This document shows positions 1 through 8,000 of a stretch of DNA of 28,820 nt, one piece after another. The stretch is from assembly GCA_030066475.1 (NCBI GenBank), contig JASJBO010000023.1, positions 1 through 28,820 on the forward strand. The letters are read 5' to 3'. This stretch comes from Myxococcota bacterium (GTDB lineage Bacteria; Myxococcota_A; UBA9160; PR03). The notes beneath the pieces were generated by a model. It saw only the letters and a list, made by a program, of their open reading frames with translations. It did not search any database and had not been told where the DNA came from. A program made the position numbers and the translations under genes. Position 1 is the stretch's first letter, and every line of letters begins with the position of its first letter.

Positions 1-19
1 CCCCCAATCAGGAGCGCCC

Positions 20-1513
20 ATGTCCCTCAATCTCGGCACCATCCTCCAGGCCAGCGCGGCCGAGCGCCCGCGCCATCCCGCGCTCAAGCTCGACCACACC
101 GTCTACACCTACGCCGAGCTCGACCGCGCCGCCCGCGGCGTGGCGGCGAGCCTGCGCGCGCGCGGCATCGCGTCGGGCGACCGCGTGGCGCTGCTGGTGC
201 CGAACGTGCCCGAGTTCACCATCGCGTACTTCGGCATCCTGTACGCCGGCGGCACGGTGGTGCCGATCAACGTGCTCGCCGCGGCGCCCGAGGTCGCGTA
301 CTTCCTCGAGGACTCCGAGGCGAAGCTGCTCGTAGTGCACCCGCTGTTCGAGAAGGCGGGCCGCGAGGGCGCCGACCAGGTCGGCGTGCCGCTGGTCGTG
401 GCGGGCGGCGGCGGCGAGGACAGCATCGCGGCGATGCAGGAGGCGGCGCCGATCGCGGCGCCCGAGCCGACGCCCGCCGACCAGACGGCCGTGATCCTCT
501 ACACGTCGGGCACCACCGGCAAGCCCAAGGGCGCCGAGCTGACGCACTCGAACCTGTTCGTGAATTGCGCCTTCGTGGTGCCGCGCCTGATCCCCACCGA
601 CCCCGCCACGCACGTGGCGCTCGCCACCCTGCCGCTGTTCCACTCGTTCGGACAGACCTGCATCCAGAACGCCACCATCGCCGGGGGCGGCACCTTCACG
701 CTGCTGCCGCGCTTCGAGCCGCAGCAGGCCTTCGAGATCATGGAGCGCGACCGCGTGTCGCTGTTCGCGGGTGTCCCCACCATGTACTTCGCCCTGCTCC
801 ACCACCAGGGCGAGCGCGACTACGACCTGTCGAGCCTGCGCCACTGCATGACGGGCGGCGCGCCGATGCCGGTGGAGGTGATGACGGCGTTCGAGGAGAA
901 GTTCCCGGTGCAGATCCTCGAGGGGTTCGGCCTGTCCGAGACCTCGCCGGTGGCGAGCTTCAACATGCTCGACAAGCCGCGCAAGGCCGGCTCGATCGGC
1001 TACCCGGTCTGGGGCGTCGACATGTGCATCGTCGACGAGTTCGACGCGCCGCTGGCCGACGGCGAGCGCGGCGAGATCTGCATCCGCGGGCACAACATCA
1101 TGAAGGGCTACTGGCAGCGCCCCGACGCCACCGCCGAGGCGCTGGTCAACGGCTGGTTCCACTCGGGCGACGTCGGCTACCGCGACGAAGACGGCTGCTA
1201 CTGGATCGTCGACCGCAAGAAGGACATGATCCTGCGCGGCGGCTTCAACGTCTATCCGCGCGAGGTCGAGGAGGTGCTGTACTCGCACGAGGCGGTGATC
1301 GAGGCGGCCGTCGTGGGGTCGCCGCACGAGAGCCACGGCGAGGAGGTGAAGGCGGTGGTGGCGCTCTCGCCCGGGGCGAGCGTCACCGCCGAGGAGATCG
1401 TCACCTTCTGCAAGGAGCGCCTGGCGGCCTACAAGTACCCGCGCATCGTCGAGTTCCGCGAGGCGCTGCCGAAGGGCCCGACCGGCAAGATCCTGAAGCG
1501 CGAGCTGCGCTGA
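20..1513 (+). CDS. Long-chain fatty-acid--CoA ligase (AMP-dependent synthetase/ligase family)
   Basis: ANL-superfamily adenylating enzyme of 497 aa. It should activate a carboxylic acid, probably a medium or long fatty acid, with ATP to an acyl-AMP and then to the CoA thioester in the cytoplasm. Visible core motifs: phosphate-binding loop YTSGTTGKPKG at residues 161-171; GFGLSET; HSGDVGYRDEDG with the hinge DRKKDMILRGGFNVYPRE; and the C-terminal catalytic lysine in PTGKILKREL (K490). Both the large N-terminal and small C-terminal domains are complete and the length is normal. The ATG at 20 has an AGGAG ribosome site 6 bases upstream. The gene starts almost at the window edge, so its upstream context is unknown. 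The exact substrate cannot be read from sequence; a dicarboxylate or aryl acid is possible. Confidence 0.93.
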   Translation: MSLNLGTILQASAAERPRHPALKLDHTVYTYAELDRAARGVAASLRARGIASGDRVALLVPNVPEFTIAYFGILYAGGTVVPINVLAAAPEVAYFLEDSEAKLLVVHPLFEKAGREGADQVGVPLVVAGGGGEDSIAAMQEAAPIAAPEPTPADQTAVILYTSGTTGKPKGAELTHSNLFVNCAFVVPRLIPTDPATHVALATLPLFHSFGQTCIQNATIAGGGTFTLLPRFEPQQAFEIMERDRVSLFAGVPTMYFALLHHQGERDYDLSSLRHCMTGGAPMPVEVMTAFEEKFPVQILEGFGLSETSPVASFNMLDKPRKAGSIGYPVWGVDMCIVDEFDAPLADGERGEICIRGHNIMKGYWQRPDATAEALVNGWFHSGDVGYRDEDGCYWIVDRKKDMILRGGFNVYPREVEEVLYSHEAVIEAAVVGSPHESHGEEVKAVVALSPGASVTAEEIVTFCKERLAAYKYPRIVEFREALPKGPTGKILKRELR

Positions 1514-1622
1514 GCGCCATCGCGCCGCCGAGGCGAGCCGAGCGGAATGCCCCCTCCCGGGGTGGTTTCGCCTCAACTCGCGGGCCCGAGCGTCCGATCC
1601 AGACCGCTCGAAGGAGCGAGTC

Positions 1623-2300
1623 ATGGTCCGGGTGCTTCGTCACGCGTTGCTCCAGTGCCTGCTCGGCGCGTCGTTCGCCCTCTCGGCGGGGGCGCTCGTC
1701 TTCGACGACGGCGGCCAGCACCGGATCGACTACGACACCGGCGGCGCGTCGCTCCAGATCTACAACGCCGGCCAGAGCCCGGGCGGCGCACCCACGCACG
1801 TCGAGCTCGCCGACGGCGGCGATGCCTTCACGGCGTCCACCTACTACTCCTCGACCTTCCTGATGAGCGGCGGCGTCCTCGACAGTCTCTCCGCCCAGGG
1901 TCAGGCTGAGGCCGAGGTGGAGGGCGGGTCGCTGAACAACATCGTCAATGCCTACGAGACCTCCACCATCCGCATCCGGGGCGGCCTGCTCGAGGACGGC
2001 ATCAACGTGGACGCCTACGAGGACTCGCTGATCGTGATCGAGGGCAGCGGCTTCGAGCTCCAGACCGGCCCCGACGATTGGACGGCGCTGGGCGAGGGAC
2101 CGCTGCCGGGCGTGGCCGGAGTCGTCCGCGGGACGCTGGCGTCCGGAGACGCCTTCCAGGCCGACTACCGCCACCAGGACACGTTCCCCCTGAACCCCAT
2201 GGGCACGATCGTGCTCGCCGCGCCCGAGCCGGGCGCCGCGTCGCTCGGCGCGGGCGCCGCCGCCGCGCTGCTGGGTCTGGCGCGGCGGCGCCGAGCCTAG
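1623..2300 (+). CDS. PEP-CTERM-type exported protein, beta-helix-like
   Basis: A 225 aa secreted protein. Residues 1-24 form a signal peptide (MVRVLRHALLQCLLGASFAL, ending near SAGA). The C-terminus has the three-part sorting signal of PEP-CTERM proteins: a PEP motif (APEPGAA), a short hydrophobic Ala/Leu/Gly stretch, and a terminal arginine cluster (ARRRRA). In the known system an exosortase processes this tail during export to the surface or exopolysaccharide matrix. The middle has degenerate repeats of about 20 residues with GG turns and alternating hydrophobics (GGVLDSL, GGSLNNIV, GGLLEDGINV), suggesting a parallel beta-helix. The start ATG has AAGGAG at 1611-1616. It lies 109 bases after the ligase and may have its own promoter. 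No exosortase is in the window. The biological role is unknown. Confidence 0.82.
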   Translation: MVRVLRHALLQCLLGASFALSAGALVFDDGGQHRIDYDTGGASLQIYNAGQSPGGAPTHVELADGGDAFTASTYYSSTFLMSGGVLDSLSAQGQAEAEVEGGSLNNIVNAYETSTIRIRGGLLEDGINVDAYEDSLIVIEGSGFELQTGPDDWTALGEGPLPGVAGVVRGTLASGDAFQADYRHQDTFPLNPMGTIVLAAPEPGAASLGAGAAAALLGLARRRRA

Positions 2301-2371
2301 GAGCCTGCGCGGCAGAAGCCCCTTGCAAGCGCCCGCAGGGCGCGCGCAGCGAGCCGCAGGCGAGCGAAGTC
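2301..2371 (+). repeat. Intergenic modular repeat, copy R1
   Basis: Fills the space between the convergent ends of the PEP-CTERM gene and pckA. It begins GCGCGGCAGAAG, contains the palindrome CTTGCAAG, then a perfect 6-bp hairpin GCGCCC-GCA-GGGCGC (2329-2343), a smaller GCC-GCA-GGC inverted repeat, and ends GCGAGCGAAGTC. Related copies occur at 9701-9765 (inverted), 14087-14316 and 28690-28820. The hairpin could serve as a bidirectional terminator, but there is no T-tract. Confidence 0.85.
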
Positions 2372-2396
2372 CATCAGCTAGGCTCGACCCCGCCGC

Positions 2397-3977
2397 TCAG
2401 CCCGGGTCGGGGCCCGCGGCGCGCACCTCGGCGCTCGTCCGGTCGGCGTAGTCGGCGAAGTGCTCGACGAACTTGCGCGCGAGCTCGCGCGCCTGCTGGT
2501 CGTAGGCGGCGGGGTCGGGCCAGGTGCTGCGCGGGTCGAGGATCTCGTCGGGCACGCCCGGGCAGCTCTCCGGCACGCCAATCCCGAAGACCGGGTGCGG
2601 CTTGCAGGGCACGCCGGCCAGCGCGCCCGACACCGCCGCGCGCACCACGGCGCGCGAGTACGCGATCGAGATGCGCTCCCCGGTGCCGTAGGGCCCGCCG
2701 GTCCAGCCGGTGTTCACCAGCCAGCAGTCCGCCCCGTGGTCGGCCACCCGCTTGCCGAAGAGCTCGGCGTAGACGGTGGGGTTGAGCGCCATGAAGGGCG
2801 CCCCGAACAGCGGCGAGAAGGTGGCGCTCGGCTCGGTCACCCCGCGCTCGGTGCCGGCCAGCTTCGCCGTGTAGCCCGAGATGAAGTGGTACATGGCCTG
2901 CGCCGGGTCGAGCCGCGCGATCGGGGGCAGCACGCCGAAGGCGTCCGCCGTCAGCATGACCACCGCGCGCGGGTGCCGGCCCATGCCGTTCTCGACGATG
3001 TTCGGGAGCTGGGTGATGTGGTAGGCGGCGCGGGTGTTCTCGGTGAGGCCGCCGTCGTCGAGGTCGAGGCGTCGCGACACGTTGTCGACCGCCACGTTCT
3101 CGAGAATCGTGCCGAAGCGCCGCGTGGTCTCGTAGATCTCGGGCTCGGCCTCCTTCGAGAGCTTGATCGTCTTGGCATAGCAGCCGCCCTCGAAGTTGAA
3201 GATTCCGCTCTCGCTCCAGCCGTGCTCGTCGTCGCCGATCAGAGCCCGGTCGGCCTCCGCGGAGAGCGTGGTCTTGCCGGTGCCCGACAGCCCGAAGAAC
3301 AGCGCCGTCTCCTCGTCGGGCCCCTGGTTCGCCGAGCAGTGCATGCTCAGCACCCCGCGCTGCGGCAGCAGGTAGTTCATCACGGTGAAGATCGACTTCT
3401 TGATCTCTCCGGCGTAGCTGGTGCCGCCGATCAGGATCATGCGCTCGGCGAAGTTCAGGAGGATGAACGCCTCGCTGCGCGTGCCGTCCACGTCCGGCAC
3501 CGCCTTGAACTGCGGGCAGTGGACCACGGTGAAGTCGGGCGCGAAGCTCTCGAGCACCTCGCGGTCGAGCTCCTGGAGGAACAGGTTGCGGGCGAACAGG
3601 CTGTGCCAGGCCGTCTCGGTGACCACGCGCACCCGCAGGCGGTGCTCGGGGTCGGCGCCGGCGTAGCAGTCCTGCACGAAGACGTCGCGCCCCTGCAGGT
3701 AGGCCAGCACCCGGATGCGGAGCTGCTCGAAGCGCTCCGGCTCGATCGGCCGGTTGTACTGGCCCCACCAGATGTTCGACTCGCTCGAGGGCTCGCGCAC
3801 CACGAACTTGTCGTTCGCGGAGCGCCCCGTGTACTGGCCGGTGCGCACCACCAGCGGGCCCAGGTGCGACAGCCAGCCCTCGCGTCGCCGCACCGCCTCC
3901 TCGACGAGCGCCGGCGTGGCGAGGTTGTGGTAGACGGAGCCTGCGTTGCGAATCCCGAGATACGCGAGATCGAGCAT
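2397..3977 (-). CDS. pckA: Phosphoenolpyruvate carboxykinase (ATP)
   Basis: A 526 aa cytoplasmic enzyme that interconverts oxaloacetate + ATP and PEP + CO2 + ADP. Diagnostic motifs: substrate-binding [13 protein letters not shown] (residues 46-58); [12 protein letters not shown] (PEPCK-ATP signature); P-loop [11 protein letters not shown] from residue 229; and kinase-2 metal site IGDDEHGW with NFEGGCYAK. The reading frame stays open upstream to 4043, but the ATG at 3977 is preferred: it has a strong GGAGGGA site and matches the usual family length. It lies 265 bases downstream of frdD on the same strand and could be co-transcribed or have its own promoter in that gap. Next to fumarate reductase, the carboxylating (anaplerotic, ATP-forming) direction is plausible, but gluconeogenesis is equally compatible with the sequence. 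Confidence 0.97.
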   Translation of the reverse strand: MLDLAYLGIRNAGSVYHNLATPALVEEAVRRREGWLSHLGPLVVRTGQYTGRSANDKFVVREPSSESNIWWGQYNRPIEPERFEQLRIRVLAYLQGRDVFVQDCYAGADPEHRLRVRVVTETAWHSLFARNLFLQELDREVLESFAPDFTVVHCPQFKAVPDVDGTRSEAFILLNFAERMILIGGTSYAGEIKKSIFTVMNYLLPQRGVLSMHCSANQGPDEETALFFGLSGTGKTTLSAEADRALIGDDEHGWSESGIFNFEGGCYAKTIKLSKEAEPEIYETTRRFGTILENVAVDNVSRRLDLDDGGLTENTRAAYHITQLPNIVENGMGRHPRAVVMLTADAFGVLPPIARLDPAQAMYHFISGYTAKLAGTERGVTEPSATFSPLFGAPFMALNPTVYAELFGKRVADHGADCWLVNTGWTGGPYGTGERISIAYSRAVVRAAVSGALAGVPCKPHPVFGIGVPESCPGVPDEILDPRSTWPDPAAYDQQARELARKFVEHFADYADRTSAEVRAAGPDPG

Positions 3978-4184
3978 GGGTCCCTCCGGGTGGGTTGGAG
4001 TCGCCGTGGGCGTCGACCTCGATGGTAGACCTTCGCGGCGCACCAGCCAGGACCGGGCGGGCGTGTCGACGGCGGCGGCAACGGGGCCCGGCGAAGGGTC
4101 GGCGCGCGAGCATGTGAGCCCTGGGGTCGTGTCCGGCGGGGCGTTTCGACTACGGCGTGCGCGAGTTTGACGTGCCCGCCGATT

Positions 4185-4206
4185 CCAGGGTGTCCTCGCT
4201 CCCTGG
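4185..4206 (-). terminator. Possible weak stem-loop after frdD
   Basis: In the 265-base gap between frdD and pckA the sequence has CCAGGG (4185-4190), a 10-base loop, then CCCTGG (4201-4206). It lies about 40 bases past the frdD stop. There is no following T-run, so intrinsic termination is uncertain; it may instead be an attenuating or mRNA-stabilising hairpin. The rest of the gap (3978-4184) holds no recognisable element apart from the pckA ribosome site. Confidence 0.3.
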
Positions 4207-4242
4207 GGGGCTCTAGACCCTCCCGGTGCTCGCGACGACGGC

Positions 4243-4596
4243 TCAGATACCGGCCAGTACGTAGGCCGTGACGCCGGTCCCCACGAAGGCCAGGCCGTAG
4301 GTCATCAGCTTGAAGACCAACGCCTCGTTCTGGATCCCGAGATCATGAAGGGTGTGCAGGACCCGGTGCATGGCGTGCCAGAGCGTCAGTGAAATCACCG
4401 CGAAGATCGCCAGCTTGCCGACGGGACTCGATGCGAGGGCCATCATGCGGGAGTAGTCGAGGGACTCGGCGGGAAGCATGCCGAGCGGGACCGCGATGCC
4501 GACGATGAGGATCAGTACCGGGAGGAGCAGGGCAGTCAGCACCCCGCCCGCACCGAAGAGCACCCAGAAGACCGGTTCGTTCGAGCGTTCTCTCAC
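4243..4596 (-). CDS. frdD: Fumarate reductase membrane anchor subunit D
   Basis: A 117 aa inner-membrane protein with three hydrophobic helices (about residues 10-40, 62-84 and 96-116). With FrdC it anchors FrdAB and carries electrons from menaquinol. The N-terminal [13 protein letters not shown] and the later [11 protein letters not shown] closely resemble E. coli FrdD (EPVFW.LFGAGG and HR..H..HDL). The frame is open upstream, but the GTG at 4596 is chosen because it overlaps the frdC stop (GTGA), has GGAGG upstream, and gives the family length (E. coli, about 119 aa). It is the last gene of the frd cluster. Confidence 0.92.
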   Translation of the reverse strand: MRERSNEPVFWVLFGAGGVLTALLLPVLILIVGIAVPLGMLPAESLDYSRMMALASSPVGKLAIFAVISLTLWHAMHRVLHTLHDLGIQNEALVFKLMTYGLAFVGTGVTAYVLAGI

Positions 4597-5015
4597 GGCG
4601 CATCGCCTCCGGCTCCGTGTCCCACGAGCAGAAGCACCAGGGCCGACAGGACGGCAAGTGCGACGTACTGGCCGCCGATCAGCGCTGCGTCGGGGAGTCG
4701 TCGGCCTCCGAGGTAGAGCGGAGGCGCCGCCTTCGGCGAGACCCCGAACCACGTGTAGCTGTGGTAGAGCGCAGCCGCGAGCGCGATGACGTGCCAGGCA
4801 ACGACGAGTGGATGCCCGAGGAACGCGAGCCAGGCCACGTAGGCCGCTTCGCCTCGCGAGAGCGCGACGACGCCGCACAGCAGGATCAGCGCGAAGCAGA
4901 GAAGAAACACGCTGGCAGCCTCGCGAGCCATGTATCGCCTGAACGCCGGCTTCCTGAGCCACCACCCCTCCATCGAGCGGTGGTAGGGATTCCGGTAGCG
5001 ACCGCGCGCATTCAT
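4593..5015 (-). CDS. frdC: Fumarate reductase membrane anchor subunit C
   Basis: A 140 aa inner-membrane anchor with three predicted helices (about residues 32-53, 59-84 and 115-134). The start RNPYHRSMEGWWLRKPAF and the helix-1 REAASV motif align with E. coli FrdC. The glutamate needed for quinol chemistry there (E29) corresponds to E32, and the histidine near the quinone site (H82) to H85 in LYHSYTW. The ATG at 5015 overlaps the frdB stop (ATGA), indicating translational coupling. The lack of extra membrane histidine pairs fits the haem-free, enterobacterial-type enzyme rather than the Wolinella dihaem type. Confidence 0.92.
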   Translation of the reverse strand: MNARGRYRNPYHRSMEGWWLRKPAFRRYMAREAASVFLLCFALILLCGVVALSRGEAAYVAWLAFLGHPLVVAWHVIALAAALYHSYTWFGVSPKAAPPLYLGGRRLPDAALIGGQYVALAVLSALVLLLVGHGAGGDAP

Positions 5016-5770
5016 CTGTCTGCGTCTCCGCGCGGCGACAGGAAGCGAAGGAAGTAGGCCAAGGTGCTCGTCACCTTGTTCCGGTTGATGGCGGCCGCGG
5101 GGTCGACGTTCTTCGGGCACACCTCCGAGCAATACCCGACGAGCGTACACCCCCAGACCCCGTCCTCGGCATGGACCAGCTCCATCCGTTCGTCCTGGCC
5201 CTGGTCTCTCGAATCCGCGTTGTAGCGGTGCAGCAGGCTCAACGCGGCGGGGCCCAGGAATTCCCCGTTCAAGCCGTACTGAGGGCACGCCGAGTAGCAG
5301 AGCAGGCAGTTGATGCAGCCGGCGAAGGGCTTGTACGTCGACAGCTCGGCGGGCGTCTGCAGATGGGTGCCTTCCTCGAGCGGCTTCTCTTCGCCACGGA
5401 TGATCCAGGGCTTGATGCTCTCGAGCTTTCGAACGAAGTCCGTCTGGTCGACGGCCAGGTCTCGGATGATCGGGAAGTGTTCGAGCGGCTCGATGCGAAC
5501 CCGGTTCGGATAGTAGTCGCGCAGGAACGCCTTGCACGACAGATGCGGGACGCCGTCGATCATCTTGCCGCAGCTCCCGCAAACCGCCATGCGACACGAC
5601 CACCGGAACGTCAGGCTGCCATCGAGATGGTCCTTGATGTACTGCAGGCCCTGCATCACGGAGGTCTCGTCGGAGAAGGGGACCGTATACGTCTGGAAGT
5701 GCGGCTCCGAATCGCGGTCGGGGTCGTAGCGCAGCACCTCCAGCTCGATCTCTCGGGTCTCCGTCGCCAA
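5012..5770 (-). CDS. frdB: Fumarate reductase iron-sulfur subunit B
   Basis: A 252 aa subunit that passes electrons from the membrane quinol to the flavin of FrdA. All cluster ligands are present: [2Fe-2S] C59, C64, C67, C79 (SCRMAVCGSCG); then CINCLLCYSACP (C152, C155, C158, C162) and CTLVGYCSEVCP (C208, C214, C218) for the [4Fe-4S] and [3Fe-4S] clusters. The sequence is strikingly like enterobacterial FrdB (for example YNADSRDQG and CSEVCPKNVDPAAAI). The start is a TTG at 5770, one base after the frdA stop, with AGGGGG just upstream; no ATG or GTG gives a sensible N-terminus. The TTG may hold down its translation relative to frdA. Confidence 0.95.
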   Translation of the reverse strand: MATETREIELEVLRYDPDRDSEPHFQTYTVPFSDETSVMQGLQYIKDHLDGSLTFRWSCRMAVCGSCGKMIDGVPHLSCKAFLRDYYPNRVRIEPLEHFPIIRDLAVDQTDFVRKLESIKPWIIRGEEKPLEEGTHLQTPAELSTYKPFAGCINCLLCYSACPQYGLNGEFLGPAALSLLHRYNADSRDQGQDERMELVHAEDGVWGCTLVGYCSEVCPKNVDPAAAINRNKVTSTLAYFLRFLSPRGDADR

Positions 5771-5771
5771 G

Positions 5772-7553
5772 CTAGGCCCCCTGCGCCTTCTTCGCGGCCG
5801 CCCCGTAGACCCTTTCCTCGGGCGGAAGCCGCGTGATCCGCACGTCCTGGTAGTCGATGCGCGGGGGCTCGGCGCCCCGGTAGTGCGCGAGCGTGTGTTT
5901 GAGGAAGTGCTCGTCGTCGCGTTGCTTGAACTCGTCGAGCCGCACGTGCGCGCCGCGCGATTCCTTGCGCGCGATGGCCGAACAGGCGATGGCCTGTGCG
6001 ACGTCGAGCATGTAGCCGAGTTCGATGGCGGTGAGCCATTCCGTGTTGAACGCCCGGCTGTGGTCGTCGAGCCGCAGCGATCGGTAGCGCTCGCGGAGCT
6101 CGGCCAGCTCGTCGCAGGTCGCCTGCATGCCGGCGTGGCTGCGATAGATGCCGACACCTGCTCCCATCGTCGTTCCCATGGCGTCACGAACCTCGGCCAG
6201 TCGCTCGCCTCCCGATCGGGGCTCGAGCAAGGCGAGAGCCGGAGCCATCGCGTCTTCGGCGAGGCGCCTCACCGTGTTCGAATCGGGGCGCGGCGCCGAC
6301 TTCGCGTACCGCGCAGCGTGCTCGCCCGCGAGCTTGCCGAACACCGTGAGCTCGGCCAGTGAGTTGGAGCCCAGCCGGTTGGCGCCGTGAATGCCGACGC
6401 TGGAGCATTCACCGCAGGCGTAGAGCCCGGGCAGTTGGGCGGCGGTGGTCAGTCCATCGACCATGATGCCGCCCATCGTGTAGTGCACCGAAGGGCACAC
6501 CGGGATCGGCGCCACCACCGGGTCGATCCCGAGAAAGGTCCGAGCGAGCTCGCAGATGAAGGGCAGGCGATCGTGGAGCTTGTCCGCGCCGAGATGCATC
6601 AGCTCCAGATGTACGGCAGGTCCCTGCGGCGTCTCGATCGTGCGCCCCTTCCGCTCTTCGTGCCAGAAGGCCTGGCTCAGGCGATCGCGCGGCCCGAGCT
6701 CCATGGTCTTCGGAGTCGGCTCGGTGACGACCGGGCCGAGCTCGTAGTCCTGCAGGTACCGGTAGCCGTCCTTGTTGAGCAGGTAGCCGCCCTCGCCCCG
6801 ACAGCCTTCGGTGATCAGCACCCCCGAGCCCGGCAGGCTGGTCGGGTGGTACTGCACGAACTCCATGTCGCGCAAGGGAACACCGTGGCGGAAGGCCAGC
6901 GCCATGCCGTCACCGGTCACGATGCCGGCGTTCGTGTTCTGGCGAAAGGCGCGACCTGCGCCGCCCGTCGCGAAGATCACCGCCCGCGCCTCGACGGCCA
7001 CGAAGTTCCCGGTGGCCATCTCGATCGCCACGACGCCCTGACAGCGTCCGTCCGAAACCAGCAGATCGAGCACGAAGAACTCGTCGAACCGCTGGATGGA
7101 GGGGTACCTCATCGACGTCTGAAAGAGCGTGTGCAGCATGTGGAAGCCGGTCTTGTCGGCGGCAAACCAGGTGCGCGCCGTGCTCATACCGCCGAAGTTG
7201 CGCACGTTCGTGTGGCCGTCGTCCTTGCGGCTCCAGGGGCAGCCCCAATGCTCGAGCTGGATCATCTCTTTCGTGCACTCGGACACGAAGTAGTCCACGA
7301 CGTCCTGATCGGAAAGCCAATCGCCGCCAGCGACGGTGTCATGGAAGTGCAGGTCGAGATCGTCGACCTCGGTGATCACTCCCGCCGAGCCGCCTTCCGC
7401 AGCGACCGTGTGACTGCGCATGGGAACGACTTTCGAGATCAGCGCGACTTCGAGCTCGGGTTCGCTCTGGGCGGCGGCGATCGCCGCGCGGAGACCGGCT
7501 CCGCCCCCGCCGACGACGACCAGGTCCGCGTGCATCGTTTCGAGGTCAGCCAC
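5772..7553 (-). CDS. frdA: Fumarate reductase flavoprotein subunit A
   Basis: A 593 aa catalytic subunit that reduces fumarate to succinate on the cytoplasmic side (reverse reaction possible). N-terminal FAD-binding motif VVVGGGGAGLRAA (residues 12-24); covalent flavin histidine H48 in RSHTVAAEGGSAGV; dicarboxylate-site segment HYTMGGI; and FAD-binding GANRLGSNSLAELTVFG. The length matches E. coli FrdA (602 aa). GTG at 7553 is the most upstream plausible start, with a poor ribosome site; an ATG six codons in is the alternative. SdhE, which attaches the flavin, is encoded immediately upstream. Whether it runs as reductase or dehydrogenase is inferred from similarity to Frd rather than Sdh. Confidence 0.95.
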   Translation of the reverse strand: MADLETMHADLVVVGGGGAGLRAAIAAAQSEPELEVALISKVVPMRSHTVAAEGGSAGVITEVDDLDLHFHDTVAGGDWLSDQDVVDYFVSECTKEMIQLEHWGCPWSRKDDGHTNVRNFGGMSTARTWFAADKTGFHMLHTLFQTSMRYPSIQRFDEFFVLDLLVSDGRCQGVVAIEMATGNFVAVEARAVIFATGGAGRAFRQNTNAGIVTGDGMALAFRHGVPLRDMEFVQYHPTSLPGSGVLITEGCRGEGGYLLNKDGYRYLQDYELGPVVTEPTPKTMELGPRDRLSQAFWHEERKGRTIETPQGPAVHLELMHLGADKLHDRLPFICELARTFLGIDPVVAPIPVCPSVHYTMGGIMVDGLTTAAQLPGLYACGECSSVGIHGANRLGSNSLAELTVFGKLAGEHAARYAKSAPRPDSNTVRRLAEDAMAPALALLEPRSGGERLAEVRDAMGTTMGAGVGIYRSHAGMQATCDELAELRERYRSLRLDDHSRAFNTEWLTAIELGYMLDVAQAIACSAIARKESRGAHVRLDEFKQRDDEHFLKHTLAHYRGAEPPRIDYQDVRITRLPPEERVYGAAAKKAQGA

Positions 7554-7568
7554 CGAGTGCTCGCGTCG

Positions 7569-7581
7569 ATGATCCGATCAT
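7569..7581. promoter_or_regulatory. Perfect 13-base palindrome between sdhE and frdA
   Basis: ATGATC-C-GATCAT, with 6-base arms and one central base, 16 bases upstream of the frdA GTG. It could be an operator or a small mRNA hairpin controlling frdA translation. Its half-site spacing (TGAT-N3-ATCA) is one base shorter than the FNR consensus, so FNR is not claimed. Confidence 0.3.
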
Positions 7582-7652
7582 GGCCCAAAACATATCGGAG
7601 CAGCCGATCTCAGGGAACGATCCACGCCAGAGGATGCCCCGGGCGCCGCGCG

Positions 7653-7907
7653 CTACCGCGAACGCGCGTGCTCGAGCACCGCCTGGACGATCGCAGCCAG
7701 CGCCAGGTCCTCGGAATTCCTCTTCCCGGCCAGCCAGTCCCAGAGCGTGGCGTCGTCCGTCTGCAGAAGCCGTCGAAACGCGGCTCGTTCGTCGCAAGCA
7801 AGCGACGGGTAGGCGTTCTCGCAGAACGGGACGAGCAGCAGGTCGAGCTCGCGCATGCCACGACGGCATTGCCAGAGAAGCCGCCTCCGCTCCGCGTCGA
7901 GAGTCAT
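7653..7907 (-). CDS. sdhE: FAD assembly factor SdhE
   Basis: An 84 aa helical protein of the SdhE/YgfY (Sdh5) family, which promotes covalent FAD attachment to SdhA and FrdA. The family signature RGMRE (RGxxE) is at residues 16-20 in WQCRRGMRELDLLL, followed by PFCENAYPSL and the DDATLWDWLAGK segment that matches the family's D.P.L..WL region. The length is typical. It lies 93 bases after the transporter gene and 99 bases before frdA, all on one strand, so it probably belongs to the same transcription unit. Placement beside frdA fits a dedicated flavinylation role. Confidence 0.92.
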   Translation of the reverse strand: MTLDAERRRLLWQCRRGMRELDLLLVPFCENAYPSLACDERAAFRRLLQTDDATLWDWLAGKRNSEDLALAAIVQAVLEHARSR

Positions 7908-8000
7908 CCTCTACCCAGGCACGGGCCGGTCGGCCTCGCCCTCTCGTGCCCGTCTTCCGGGCTGCGCTGTCCGGCTGCGGGTCCGCCGCCATCGGGGTTC

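Noticed and set aside
8..1624. Long minus-strand open frame (538 codons) opposite the acyl-CoA ligase
   Set aside because: It is antisense to a gene with clear adenylation motifs; the Arg/His/Ala-rich product has no recognisable domain and reflects high third-position GC.
2310..2328. GGCAG...TTGCA inside the repeat as a sigma-54 promoter
   Set aside because: The GG and GC dinucleotides are 12 bases apart, not the required 10.
5012..6187. A 391 aa protein with FrdB as its C-terminal part
   Set aside because: The first 139 residues are antisense-like, out-of-frame reading of frdA; the TTG at 5770 gives a normal FrdB.
7569..7581. FNR box upstream of frdA
   Set aside because: Half-sites are separated by three bases rather than four and the outer T/A of the consensus is missing; kept only as an unassigned palindrome.
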